A DNA stretch of 36,491 bases from positions 1 to 36,491 of the forward strand of contig DATIJC010000035.1 in the NCBI GenBank assembly GCA_035479015.1. The letters are read 5' to 3'. Of the stretch, positions 1 through 8,641 are shown piece by piece. Each line of letters starts with the position of its first letter. Positions within the stretch are counted from its first letter, which is position 1. The position numbers were made by a program, and so were the translations under genes. The notes below the pieces were generated by a model, which saw only the letters and a program-made list of their open reading frames with translations, was not told the DNA's origin and did no database searches. The stretch is from DATIJC01 sp035479015. GTDB lineage: Bacteria > Patescibacteriota > Microgenomatia > UBA1400 > UBA12028.

Positions 1-545
1 ATCAATGCAAGACCAAAAGTTAACGCAAACAAAAATGTATATCGTATGTAGTATTTTGTGTGTTGCGATTTTGAGATTTTTACTACAAAGAAAAATGCCG
101 ATGTAAGCAAGAGCGTTAATAGACCGTCCATTAATGCCATGCGGCTGTAGAAAAACCAAAAAGGCAATATGATCACCGCTACTCCTGCTATCCGGGCCGT
201 TTGCTTTTTTGCTGTCAAATCAAGAGTCAGCACATAGATTACAAACATTGTAATTGCACCAATAAGCAGAGATAAAAACCTCCCCGCCCATAGCGGATCT
301 GGAGAGAGATGTAGAGCCAGTGAAAGCGTCCACATAAAGAGCGGTGGCTTGCCATCTGACATGCTAAAGAATGCATAGCGACCAAGATCGTCTTGAATAA
401 GCTGTGCCCAGCGAATGTAAATAGCTTCGTCCGCAAAAACTGGCAGGAGCGTCAGTGATGGTAAGTGTGTGACAAAAAATACAACACTCAGCCAAATAAA
501 GTCGGGAATTTTTTTAAAATGGGTTTTAATAGTAGATAGATACAT
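1..545 (-). CDS. GT39/PMT-family membrane glycosyltransferase, C-terminus beyond window
   Basis: The frame is open from an ATG at 545 to the window edge (about 181 codons). It encodes a basic N-terminus followed by hydrophobic segments. The first loop carries the Asp-Glu pair expected of GT-C enzymes (VFADEAIYIRW, D39-E40), followed by GKPPLFMW at about 65-72. Both are typical of PMT_2/ArnT-like (GT39) transferases, which move a sugar from a polyprenyl-phosphate donor to an acceptor outside the membrane. The acceptor cannot be read from sequence. The start overlaps the end of the preceding gene by 58 bases. That is long, but this start keeps the first membrane segment intact and no better start follows. 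It is the last visible gene of the glycan operon. Confidence 0.8.
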   Translation of the reverse strand, partial: MYLSTIKTHFKKIPDFIWLSVVFFVTHLPSLTLLPVFADEAIYIRWAQLIQDDLGRYAFFSMSDGKPPLFMWTLSLALHLSPDPLWAGRFLSLLIGAITMFVIYVLTLDLTAKKQTARIAGVAVIILPFWFFYSRMALMDGLLTLLLTSAFFFVVKISKSQHTKYYIRYTFLFALTFGLAL

Positions 546-1687
546 ACAGCTATTGGAACTGCTGACCAAGTAATAATCTTTTGTATAGTATCTAGTTTAT
601 CAGAATATACCCCAATCCAAAGGATTGGAACGTACCGGAGGCTGCTTGTAAGTGAAAAACAGATCAAAAACGTTCGAAGTAATTTGGAGCGCATAAAGGG
701 CATAAAAGATAATGGCCACAATAAGTACCACGGATTAAAAAACCTTGAGAGTGGAGTGAGAAGGGGTATAAAAAGCAGAAGTGCTCCTATATCCGCCCAC
801 CAGGGACGAAGCAACTGACTTATCTTGCGAAACCAAGGAAAATTCCCAAACACAAAGAGTAGCCATATCGGTGCAAGTAGTACAGTCGAGCGTTTGATGA
901 ACGCTGATGCTATTAGCAAGATCAGACTTAACAAAACAGCATTTCTCTTTGGCTTTTGGAAGATCAGTGCTATCGATGCCAATGCCAAGGCCATCATCCA
1001 CAAATCATTATGGCCGCTTGAAAGTGTTTCTAAAAGCACGAGTGGAGACGCAAAAAACAAAAATAGTGATTTTGCAGAGGCTTTAAGAGCCCTGTGTTGT
1101 ATCACAAAAAGGACATAATATGATAACAACATATACAATTTGAAAGAGACAAAGACCGTCAAGAACTTCCCCAATCCAATAAGGTATGGCACGAGCGAAA
1201 TAGCCGTCCACACGTAACCATATGTTGTAGGAAAGAAAATATTTCGCATGAAGCGCACCCAAGGATCAACAGCGTTGTACTCAATTGCCGCATGAACATG
1301 AGGATCGACGTGGTACTGTAATACCATGCGGGCATCGAAAATATAATTAAAGAGGTCATAGGAAAGCGCTGGATTTGATATCACGAAAAAACCTAAAAAT
1401 GCAAAAACCGTTGCTATAAGGAATCGCTTGTTTCTCAATTTTATAATGTTCTCAATATCTCTATGCACTGCCCAATAAAGCAGGAACATACTCAAAACTA
1501 AAAAAACATATACTCCGGTGATGAGAGCGCGGTTTTCACCAAGACGCCAAAGAAAGTTTTGAAAAACCAAGAATGCTGTATTTTGTGAGTAAATCAGACT
1601 GCGGTCAGTGAGCGCGAACGACCAGAGAAAATAGAGAAATGAGATTGCCACAGCACAGCCAAGCAGTGCTCGTATTTTACTTTTCAT
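488..1687 (-). CDS. MptB-like GT-C polyprenyl-phosphate mannosyltransferase
   Basis: This is an integral membrane protein of about 399 residues with roughly ten or more hydrophobic segments. The loop after the first helices reads SNPALSYDLFNYIFDAR, resembling the conserved region of MptA/MptB-type alpha-1,6-mannosyltransferases and related GT87 enzymes, where acidic residues bind the donor. A later SGHNDLWMMAL segment is also family-like. The frame extends to 1750, but the ATG at 1687 is preferred: it has an AAGGAAGG Shine-Dalgarno four bases upstream and overlaps the previous stop by only 11 bases. The likely role is polymerising or capping a surface glycan with a polyprenyl-phosphate sugar made by the GT2 enzymes of the operon. 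Family placement is by motif impression, so the exact sugar is unknown. Confidence 0.72.
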   Translation of the reverse strand: MKSKIRALLGCAVAISFLYFLWSFALTDRSLIYSQNTAFLVFQNFLWRLGENRALITGVYVFLVLSMFLLYWAVHRDIENIIKLRNKRFLIATVFAFLGFFVISNPALSYDLFNYIFDARMVLQYHVDPHVHAAIEYNAVDPWVRFMRNIFFPTTYGYVWTAISLVPYLIGLGKFLTVFVSFKLYMLLSYYVLFVIQHRALKASAKSLFLFFASPLVLLETLSSGHNDLWMMALALASIALIFQKPKRNAVLLSLILLIASAFIKRSTVLLAPIWLLFVFGNFPWFRKISQLLRPWWADIGALLLFIPLLTPLSRFFNPWYLLWPLSFMPFMRSKLLRTFLICFSLTSSLRYVPILWIGVYSDKLDTIQKIITWSAVPIAVCIYLLLKPILKKFPTLFG

Positions 1688-2426
1688 ACCTTCCTTGAAG
1701 GTCTGCGAGACGGATTCGGGAGATGTCACGAAGCATCCGCAATGAATCACGGACTGGATTCACTCGATCCGTCTTCACGTGCTTCCAGGCGATTGGAACC
1801 TCAGCGATTTTGTAACCAAATTTGCGCGCTAAAAAGAGGAGCTCCACATCAAAAGCGCCTGTATATGCACCGCCTTCTTTCCCGCCTTTTCGATATACAA
1901 ACACCCGTGGAGCAAGTTCCTGTATCGCTTTGCGGCTAAACAACTTAAAACCGCACTGTGTGTCATGAATACCACGGATAGCAATCAGCTGCACCAGGAA
2001 ATTAAAAGCCTTCCCCATTATGTGTCTGTGTATCGGTTCCTTCTGCCGTTTTGACCCTGCGAGCTCTCTCGACCCGATCACAACCTCGAACCCTTGTTGG
2101 ACATACGGGAGTAATTTTTCCAACTCACTGATCGGCGTTGCCTGATCAAAATCAGTAAATAGGGCCAGCTCACCTTTCGATTGTTCAAGTGCATCCAAGA
2201 CTGTCGGCCCTTTTCCTCGATGCGGTAAATGCAGAACCCTGACATCCTTGTGGGACTTTGCAAACTCATCCAATTTATGGGCTGTTCCATCGGTCGACCC
2301 ATCATCGGATAGCAATAGTTCAAAATCGTAACTTTGATGTGATAGATAACCCCATACATCCTCAAGCACCCCTTGGGAAATATTGGGCATTTCATTGTAT
2401 GATGGCAAAATTACTGCAATTTTCAT
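1677..2426 (-). CDS. GT2 polyprenyl-phosphate glycosyltransferase (ALG5/DPM1 type)
   Basis: This 249-residue soluble GT-A enzyme begins MKIAVILPSYNE. It shows the nucleotide-sugar binding motif DDGSTDG (41-47) and the metal-binding DxD equivalent TDFD (91-94). HDTQCGFKLF and the later AFDVELLFLARK are characteristic of dolichyl-phosphate beta-glucosyltransferase/ALG5-like proteins. It should load a hexose from a nucleotide sugar onto polyprenyl phosphate at the inner membrane face, supplying donor to the GT-C enzymes beside it. It starts two bases after the upstream GT39 stop without a Shine-Dalgarno, so translation is probably coupled. The C-terminus ends in a basic tail and has no membrane helix, unlike many ALG5 homologues. 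Confidence 0.87.
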   Translation of the reverse strand: MKIAVILPSYNEMPNISQGVLEDVWGYLSHQSYDFELLLSDDGSTDGTAHKLDEFAKSHKDVRVLHLPHRGKGPTVLDALEQSKGELALFTDFDQATPISELEKLLPYVQQGFEVVIGSRELAGSKRQKEPIHRHIMGKAFNFLVQLIAIRGIHDTQCGFKLFSRKAIQELAPRVFVYRKGGKEGGAYTGAFDVELLFLARKFGYKIAEVPIAWKHVKTDRVNPVRDSLRMLRDISRIRLADLQGRYEK

Positions 2427-2428
2427 AA

Positions 2429-3943
2429 TCAGCGGTCAAGACGGATAACTGTTATTGCACCAAACTTTTTCTCTTCCGTTACTTTTCCAAAGGATTCCTT
2501 CTCACTAATCCAATCCCGCCTGCGAGTCCAGTATACAGGATCGTCTTCTACAAAAAGATAAATGATTGATTGTTGTTCCGCATGCTCCTGTGGGTATATG
2601 CCAGTAACGCTTCCCACGTATTCAATCGCATAACGGTCGGCCTCATCCTGGTAGCTCGGTGTATACACCCATACACCATATGGCTTTGAGCCACTATCTG
2701 TCACCATAAATTGTGCCGCTGCCGTCTGCATGGACCAGGCGAATCGGTCATTATATGGGTGAAGCCAATCCGTCCATATTCTCATGCTCGAAATGATGGC
2801 TACAAACAACACAACTAATACTATCGCCCCTCGCAGGCTCCTCCAAAAAGCAGAGGATATTGGAAAAGATGCTCCCCAACCCAAAACTAAATAAAACGGA
2901 ATAAATTGAGCAATCATGTAGTACTCCCAAAAATTTCCATGATTACCTGTATAAAAAAGATGGAAGATGAACGGGACAAGCAACCACAATACAATCAAAC
3001 GCAAAGCAATATTCTTCCACCAAACCTTTCGCTTCATCCATAGCGCAATCGTAACAGCGATCAGTATCGGGATGATGAATGGTGGCATTCGATAAAAAAC
3101 GCTGTCGCTAAAATTTGAAAGCAGTAACAGTAATCTTCCTGGCAGAACATGAATTAAGCTTACCCGTTCATTGGTCGCGAACGAACGTAGCAGAGCATGA
3201 GTCATGAGAAATCCATGTCGCAATTCAAATAGTAGCTGAGGTATGAGCGTGACCGAAAAACTTGCCACGAGTATTACACTCGTTTGAACGAATTTTTTAC
3301 GGAATTGTGGTACGGTGAAGAGGAAAATTGGAATGAGCAAAAGATAGGTTATTGCATTTGATGACTCCAACTGCATACAAAGACCCAAAATCAACCCTGA
3401 TATGGCGTACCAGAGGTATGAAGATTCTTTAACAGCTTTCAACAGCGAGAACATCAGAAGGAGTGAAAAAAACGTAAGTGGAGTAGGGTTTGACAGCCAT
3501 CGTGAAAATAAAACGTTTTTAAATGAGAAAGCGAACAATACACTGGCAATCGCTCCAATTTTCCACCCGCCTACATCGCTATGCGAAGCATTGCGGGCAG
3601 GCCCACCAGCCTTTTTCCCAAGATAATAAAGTAAAGGTACGCAAAGGACGCGAAGCAGCACTATAAAGTATGCTGCGACTATCGGATTTCCCTTGCCAAG
3701 CCAGTAAAAAGGAACTAATAAATATGTAAAGAACGGACCTAAGAAAACTCCATCAAGTCCTGTGACTGGACCCAGTAATACTACATCCCCAGAAAGTATT
3801 TTTTGAACTGCAAACGCATCTCTACCTTGGTCGTATGCGAATATTAAGTCGCGCGGCAGCGCATATGAGTGTAGAAAAAAAGCAACTATGCAGAGTGTCA
3901 CTACCCCTAATAATTCCTTGTGTGATTGGATGTAGCGCAACAT
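2429..3943 (-). CDS. GT39-type membrane glycosyltransferase (copy 2)
   Basis: The protein has 504 residues and multiple membrane segments. Its first external loop contains YDQGRDAFAVQKIL followed by LLGPVTGLDGVFLGPFF. This is the DQGRDA variant of the acidic first-loop motif of GT39/ArnT-like enzymes, often seen in CPR genomes. The same motif pair occurs in the next upstream gene (GDQGRDALIV, FIGPRTSVGDLFLGP), so the two look like tandem paralogues that have diverged widely elsewhere. A large C-terminal extracytoplasmic domain of about 120 residues follows the last helix. The gene starts two bases after the previous stop within the operon. The acceptor is unknown and could be a lipid, a glycan or a protein. 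Confidence 0.85.
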   Translation of the reverse strand: MLRYIQSHKELLGVVTLCIVAFFLHSYALPRDLIFAYDQGRDAFAVQKILSGDVVLLGPVTGLDGVFLGPFFTYLLVPFYWLGKGNPIVAAYFIVLLRVLCVPLLYYLGKKAGGPARNASHSDVGGWKIGAIASVLFAFSFKNVLFSRWLSNPTPLTFFSLLLMFSLLKAVKESSYLWYAISGLILGLCMQLESSNAITYLLLIPIFLFTVPQFRKKFVQTSVILVASFSVTLIPQLLFELRHGFLMTHALLRSFATNERVSLIHVLPGRLLLLLSNFSDSVFYRMPPFIIPILIAVTIALWMKRKVWWKNIALRLIVLWLLVPFIFHLFYTGNHGNFWEYYMIAQFIPFYLVLGWGASFPISSAFWRSLRGAIVLVVLFVAIISSMRIWTDWLHPYNDRFAWSMQTAAAQFMVTDSGSKPYGVWVYTPSYQDEADRYAIEYVGSVTGIYPQEHAEQQSIIYLFVEDDPVYWTRRRDWISEKESFGKVTEEKKFGAITVIRLDR

Positions 3944-3945
3944 AG

Positions 3946-5442
3946 TTACCGCTGCAAAATGAGCACTCTCGGTCCATTGCTAATAGAAAAGTCTTGTACT
4001 ATCGTCCGGTTTGGCCATATTGCTACGAGATACTGGAACTCTTGAATAGGTTTATCAGAATGCATCTCGTCAATAATCACTAAGGTTTGCGCTTCATTGA
4101 GGTTGTATTCGCCCAACGGCGGTCTGCTTAAAGTCGTCAAAAAATATCCATAACTAGTTCCCAACGTGTCACCTGTAGAAGTGTTGGTTAATACGGCATA
4201 AGGTCGATCATCCGGCAGCCGGGAGGCAATTTGCACAGACGTCCGCTTGTATAAACCGATATTTAAACCTAAATTTGCAAACCCCGGATATTTCCGTACA
4301 CTATTAAAAGTAAACAGCAAGACCAGTCCTATTACCAATGGTCTGTACCAGACTCTTTGCCAAAAAAAGTCCAAAATACAACCTAAAGATAAGATAGCGA
4401 TTGGGATAACAAAGCCCAAATAATGATCATATATAGAGCCTTTATACAATGTAAGTAAACCCACGGAGAACAAGAAAGCTGCACCAACGAATATTCTGGA
4501 ACGCTTCATAGAGCTGCGTATAAATAGATACATACCCACAAAAAACAGTAGAAGTAACATTCCATTGGGTACTCCAAATCCAAAAACTTCCAGTGTAGTT
4601 CTTAAGAATAAACCAACAAATGAATAAAACAGCGCTGACAGTGTAGGGGTAGCACCTACGTGTGCATTGCTTCCTACAAAAAAAGCAGCAAACCCTTTCA
4701 CATTATGCAGATCATGACGAAGATCGAAAAGTAATAAGGGCACCAGTGATAGGAGAAAGATTCCAATTGCTGTCCCAGTGGCTTTGACAAAATCCAGTGA
4801 AACTTTTTTAGTTTTAATTTGCCTAATAAAACTGTATACCCATACACATACTGCAAATCCTCCAAGAATTAATGTAATGTAGTGCAACTGAAATAGAACC
4901 GCAAACCATAACCCTGCTAGACTCCAGTGCCAATATGACTTGTGCACAGCGCGCCACAGTGAATAGAGAAAAAGAACGGTGAAGAGTCCAACAATATTTG
5001 GGTTCCAGCTAAACCGTACATTATTTATCACTACGGGAGATATCGCATACAAAAATGTAGCAAAGAGCGCTGCTCGCTGCCCTATCATTTTTTTTCCAAG
5101 GATATACATCAGCGCCACAGTCAGTATCCCCAAAAGGGCGACTGCGTATGTTGGCCCCGACGGGTCAGGATATGTAATCATTAGTGGAAACGCCATGAAG
5201 TAGTAATACAGAGGGCCTAAAAATAGATCTCCCACGCTGGTACGCGGACCGATGAACACCAGATTGTGGTTAATGATTAAGTCCCGGACAATGAGTGCGT
5301 CTCGCCCTTGATCTCCCAGGAATTGCATTGTTTCGCGAAGTCTATAGAGACGCAAAAATGACGCTAACAAAAGTATTCCTATAAAAAGAATTTTTGCGCT
5401 TTTATTTGTTTTTACGCCAAATGAATTTGGAATAGATAACAT
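3946..5442 (-). CDS. GT39-type membrane glycosyltransferase (copy 1)
   Basis: This 498-residue polytopic membrane protein begins with a short polar N-terminus and a first helix. A loop follows with GDQGRDALIVRDL and FIGPRTSVGDLFLGPLYYY, matching the donor/metal-binding loop of GT39 enzymes. A paralogue follows immediately downstream. The ATG at 5442 overlaps the upstream GT2-GtrA gene by 41 bases. No later ATG would keep the first helix, so the overlap is accepted. The last 100 residues are soluble and probably outside the membrane. The expected reaction is transfer from polyprenyl-phosphate sugar, the product of the GT2 enzymes on either side. Confidence 0.85.
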   Translation of the reverse strand: MLSIPNSFGVKTNKSAKILFIGILLLASFLRLYRLRETMQFLGDQGRDALIVRDLIINHNLVFIGPRTSVGDLFLGPLYYYFMAFPLMITYPDPSGPTYAVALLGILTVALMYILGKKMIGQRAALFATFLYAISPVVINNVRFSWNPNIVGLFTVLFLYSLWRAVHKSYWHWSLAGLWFAVLFQLHYITLILGGFAVCVWVYSFIRQIKTKKVSLDFVKATGTAIGIFLLSLVPLLLFDLRHDLHNVKGFAAFFVGSNAHVGATPTLSALFYSFVGLFLRTTLEVFGFGVPNGMLLLLFFVGMYLFIRSSMKRSRIFVGAAFLFSVGLLTLYKGSIYDHYLGFVIPIAILSLGCILDFFWQRVWYRPLVIGLVLLFTFNSVRKYPGFANLGLNIGLYKRTSVQIASRLPDDRPYAVLTNTSTGDTLGTSYGYFLTTLSRPPLGEYNLNEAQTLVIIDEMHSDKPIQEFQYLVAIWPNRTIVQDFSISNGPRVLILQR

Positions 5443-6595
5443 AGTTCACAACCATCGCCATCGCAGTCGCCACGACTAACCAAAATAACTTTGAGATCGC
5501 ATGTTCACCGGTGATCGAAGTTCCTACACCCACGACCACAGAACTGATAATCAGCGCTCCCAAAGATCCAAAATTGAACTGTGCAAATTTTGGCAGGGCA
5601 TTTTTGGCGCTGATAACTTTTCTATCGGCAAAGGTGAAAAAATTATTCAGAATAAAATTGGAAATAATTGCACACTCAGTCGCCAGTGCGGTTGCCACAA
5701 AACTGCTGTTTAAAAATTGGAACCCCGTGGATTGGATAAGGTTTGCCGACAAGAGCTGGACAGCCGGTACCGCCGCAAATAGAAATGATCCGGCAACGGA
5801 GATAATGAAACCAATGAAGCCGACAATGGCAAACTTAAACACATGCCCATGAATGAATTCATCAAAACGTGTCGTGAAAATATAGACCAGAATATTCTTA
5901 ATATACTCATTACCCAACTTTGACTTTCCCAGCTTTCTATCTACAAAATCAAATGGAACTTCACTGACCTTAAAACCTTTCCGCACCGCTTTATACAAGA
6001 AACCGGTTTGAAATGCATAGCCGGAAAAACGCGGATCACTCATCTCACTACCGACTGAGTCGTACACCTTTTTCGTGAATGCACGGTATCCACCCGTCCA
6101 GTCATGAATACGAAAATCTGTGAATACGACCGTGATCACTAAGTTCCCAACAACACTTAAGAATTTCCGGTTCCATCCCCAATCCTGTGGTATTGATCCA
6201 CCCTTTATGTAGCGCGATCCAATGACAAAATCTGAGCCCGCATCAATTTTGCGCAAAAATTCCGGTATTTTTTGCGGGTCATGGGAAAAATCGGCGTCAA
6301 ATTCAAATATGACATCAGCATGTAGACTGCCGAATGCTTCTTTCATTCCTCGCAAGTACGCAGCACCCAAACCCTTTTTGTCACCACCTAGTAATGTATG
6401 AACATTTTTATTTTTTTTAGTGAAAGCAGTGGCTGTTTCCCCAGTCCCATCCGGACTGCTGTCATCAACAATCAAAATATGCATGTCCCAATTCTTAATG
6501 GAGGCAAAAACATCTTGCAAAGTTGGTACCAGCTTCTCAATGTTCTCTTTTTCATTGTACGTCGGGATGATAATGATGGCGCGCTGCAGAGCCAT
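5402..6595 (-). CDS. Polyprenol-phosphate mannosyltransferase (DPM1-like GT2) fused to GtrA flippase domain
   Basis: The protein has 397 residues in two domains. Residues 1-245 are a GT2 domain with IIIPTYNEKENIE, DDSSPDG (44-50), the metal-binding DAD within FDADFSHDP (99-107) and the DWTGGYRAF segment typical of Dpm1. Residues 252-394 form a four-helix GtrA domain, the family proposed to flip or present polyprenyl-phosphate sugars. This fusion is known in many bacteria and archaea. It would make polyprenyl-P-mannose, or a similar hexose, from the GDP-sugar and deliver it to the outer face. The gene starts two bases after the gmd stop, in the same operon as the GDP-mannose pathway genes, which supports a GDP-sugar donor. 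Confidence 0.92.
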   Translation of the reverse strand: MALQRAIIIIPTYNEKENIEKLVPTLQDVFASIKNWDMHILIVDDSSPDGTGETATAFTKKNKNVHTLLGGDKKGLGAAYLRGMKEAFGSLHADVIFEFDADFSHDPQKIPEFLRKIDAGSDFVIGSRYIKGGSIPQDWGWNRKFLSVVGNLVITVVFTDFRIHDWTGGYRAFTKKVYDSVGSEMSDPRFSGYAFQTGFLYKAVRKGFKVSEVPFDFVDRKLGKSKLGNEYIKNILVYIFTTRFDEFIHGHVFKFAIVGFIGFIISVAGSFLFAAVPAVQLLSANLIQSTGFQFLNSSFVATALATECAIISNFILNNFFTFADRKVISAKNALPKFAQFNFGSLGALIISSVVVGVGTSITGEHAISKLFWLVVATAMAMVVNYVIYSKFIWRKNK

Positions 6596-6597
6596 AT

Positions 6598-7566
6598 CTA
6601 TTTGCTCTCGCTTTCAAGCTCTGCATCCACCATGAGCTTCACAAGTTGCGAAAAATCAGTCTTTGGTTTCCAACCCAGCTTTTCAGCAGCCTTACTTGCA
6701 TCACCGATCAACAAGTCGACCTCGGCTGGCCGATCCATGCGTGGGTCATGTTCATAAACACTCTCCCAACCTCCAAGTCCCGCGACTTTGCACGCTTCAT
6801 CCAGATACTCACGCACAGAATGTGTCTGACCTGTGGCTATAACAAAATCGTCTGGTGTTTCCTGCTGCAGCATCAGCCACATGGCCTCTACGTAATCCTT
6901 GGCATATCCCCAGTCACGTTTCGAATCCAAATTCCCTAACCGCACCTTATCTTGTTTGCCAAGTTTGATACGGGCGACTGCATTAGCGATTTTGCGCGTA
7001 GAAAATTCCAAACCTCTCCTTGGTGACTCATGGTTAAAGAGAATTCCCGAGACGGCAAACAAATTGTATGACTCACGGTAATTGACCGTAATCCAGTGAC
7101 CATATAGCTTTGCGACACCGTAAGGAGAGCGGGGATAAAAAGGTGTGGTCTCTTTTTGCGGTACTTCTTGTACTTTCCCGAACATCTCTGAACTACTCGC
7201 CTGATAGAACTTTGCCTTCGGACAGGCGACCTTCATCGCTTCCAACATACGGGTTACGCCGATACCGGTAAACTCTCCGGTTAATACTGGCTGTGCCCAT
7301 GATGCGAGTACAAACGACTGAGCTGCTAAATTATAAATTTCATCAGGTTGAATACTTGTAAGTGCGTTTGTGATTGAGTGTTCATCAAGCAAGTCTCCAG
7401 ATACTAGCTCAAAGTTTGGCTCATGGATAATATGTTCAATGCGCGAATAATTTTGTGTACTCGAGCGGCGGTTCATTCCGTACACCATGTAGCCTTTTTC
7501 CAATAACAACTCGGCCAGGTATGAGCCGTCCTGCCCCGTGACACCTGTAATAAATGCTTTTTTCAT
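6598..7566 (-). CDS. gmd: GDP-mannose 4,6-dehydratase
   Basis: This 322-residue extended SDR enzyme converts GDP-D-mannose to GDP-4-keto-6-deoxy-D-mannose. The NAD(P)-binding motif is TGVTGQDG (7-14). The catalytic residues are visible in SSSEMFG (Ser126, Glu127) and in YPRSPYGVAK (Tyr149, Lys153). The family-specific RRSS and NHESPRRG segments are present. The frame extends to an ATG at 7584, but the ATG at 7566 is preferred because it forms a four-base ATGA overlap with the stop of the upstream reductase gene and begins MKKAFITGVTGQDG as the family does. The following gene is a polyprenyl-P sugar transferase, so the product probably feeds a deoxyhexose-containing surface glycan. Confidence 0.95.
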   Translation of the reverse strand: MKKAFITGVTGQDGSYLAELLLEKGYMVYGMNRRSSTQNYSRIEHIIHEPNFELVSGDLLDEHSITNALTSIQPDEIYNLAAQSFVLASWAQPVLTGEFTGIGVTRMLEAMKVACPKAKFYQASSSEMFGKVQEVPQKETTPFYPRSPYGVAKLYGHWITVNYRESYNLFAVSGILFNHESPRRGLEFSTRKIANAVARIKLGKQDKVRLGNLDSKRDWGYAKDYVEAMWLMLQQETPDDFVIATGQTHSVREYLDEACKVAGLGGWESVYEHDPRMDRPAEVDLLIGDASKAAEKLGWKPKTDFSQLVKLMVDAELESESK

Positions 7567-8513
7567 ACAACTTTCTTTCTCCATTCTTCTAGAACGTTTT
7601 GCAACTCATTTTGAATGTCCATAGTCGGCTGCCACCCCAGGGACACAATCTTTCTATTGTCAGCGACAAGTCTACCCACGTCAAGCGGACGCATGCGTGC
7701 AGCATCCTCCTGCAGCTGTATTGGAACTTTTGCGAGCTTTTTCAAAATTTCGACAATCTCAGTCATGGCATAACCTCTTCCAGATCCAATGTTATAGATC
7801 TCTCCCACTTCGCCTTTTTCCATAAGGAGAATGTAAGCTTTCACCATATCCGAAACACTCGTAAAATCTCTGATTCCACTCAAATTTCCGACGAGAAGCT
7901 TTTCTTGTTTGCCATTTTCAATTGCCACCACTTGTGCGGCAAACGATGGGATTGCAAAGTCACCTGTTTGGCGGGTGCCGATATGATTAAAAGGCCTAGC
8001 GCGGATAATCTGCAACTTAAAACTCAACTGATAGCTGCCAGCCAAAAGATCTTGCGTTACTTTTGATACCGCGTATGGATTAATGGGATGCAATGCGACA
8101 CTTTCGTCAATCTCTTCTATCGCTTGGTCCACTATCCCATACTCTTCCGCAGATCCGATGGTAAGTATGCGAGCACTCGGTGCTGTGTCACGAACAGCAT
8201 TTAAAATGGATAATTGAAGCGAGATATTGTTTTCAAATAGTTCTTTTGCTTTATCAAAGCTCTTTCCTACATACGCAAAACTTGCTAGATGAAAGATAGC
8301 TTGCGGCTGTATGTTCGAAAACATTGTTTTTGTGGCGTCTTCATCAGTCAAGTTTACTTGTACATAGTGGTCCGCTGGAAGCAGTGCGCTATCAACTCGC
8401 GAAAATGTCGTGGACCAAATGTTTGTGTATCCCTGCGCAAGCAGTTCCTCGATCAAATGTGAGCCAGCAAAACCAGTACCCCCCGTTACTAAAATTTTTG
8501 TATTTTTATCCAT
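7563..8513 (-). CDS. rmd: GDP-4-dehydro-6-deoxy-D-mannose reductase (Rmd-like SDR)
   Basis: The protein has 316 residues. The nucleotide-binding motif is GGTGFAG (11-17), the SDR Tyr147 and Lys151 lie in NPYAVSK, and Ser121 is in IGSAEEYG. RARPFNHIGTRQ followed by the IRDFTSVSDMVKAY segment resembles Rmd, which reduces GDP-4-keto-6-deoxymannose to GDP-D-rhamnose. The direct coupling to gmd (ATGA overlap) agrees. A GDP-6-deoxytalose reductase cannot be excluded, because the two activities differ by few residues. It is the first gene of the glycan operon. Its ATG has no clear Shine-Dalgarno. A weak AAGAAT sequence lies eight bases upstream, so a leaderless start is possible. Confidence 0.87.
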   Translation of the reverse strand: MDKNTKILVTGGTGFAGSHLIEELLAQGYTNIWSTTFSRVDSALLPADHYVQVNLTDEDATKTMFSNIQPQAIFHLASFAYVGKSFDKAKELFENNISLQLSILNAVRDTAPSARILTIGSAEEYGIVDQAIEEIDESVALHPINPYAVSKVTQDLLAGSYQLSFKLQIIRARPFNHIGTRQTGDFAIPSFAAQVVAIENGKQEKLLVGNLSGIRDFTSVSDMVKAYILLMEKGEVGEIYNIGSGRGYAMTEIVEILKKLAKVPIQLQEDAARMRPLDVGRLVADNRKIVSLGWQPTMDIQNELQNVLEEWRKKVV

Positions 8514-8529
8514 AAACCCACATTCTTTC

Positions 8530-8640
8530 TGTCATTCCGGTAAAGGCAGCGATTAGTAGCCTTATCCGGAATCCAGGAGTCTACTTCGTCACACTGGATC
8601 CCCGATGCAGGCGCGCTTCGCGGCCTCCTCGAGGATGACA
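8530..8640. repeat. Hairpin-rich dispersed repeat (TGTCAT...ATGACA ends)
   Basis: This repeat fills the gap between ugd and rmd. It begins TGTCATTCCGG and ends GAGGATGACA, so the termini are imperfect inverted repeats. Inside, ATTCCGG (8534-8540) pairs with CCGGAAT (8567-8573), extended by AAGGC/GCCTT, and ATCCAG pairs with CTGGAT. A GC-rich block with GCGCGCTTCGCGGC follows. The TGTCATYC/GGATGACA ends are shared with repeats at 12798 and 17979, although the interiors differ. It may act as a terminator for ugd as well as being a mobile palindromic element. Confidence 0.6.
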
Positions 8641-8641
8641 A

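Noticed and set aside
239..436. Short minus-strand frame of 65 codons near the left edge
   Set aside because: It lies in another frame of the partial GT39 gene, which has the conserved Asp-Glu loop.
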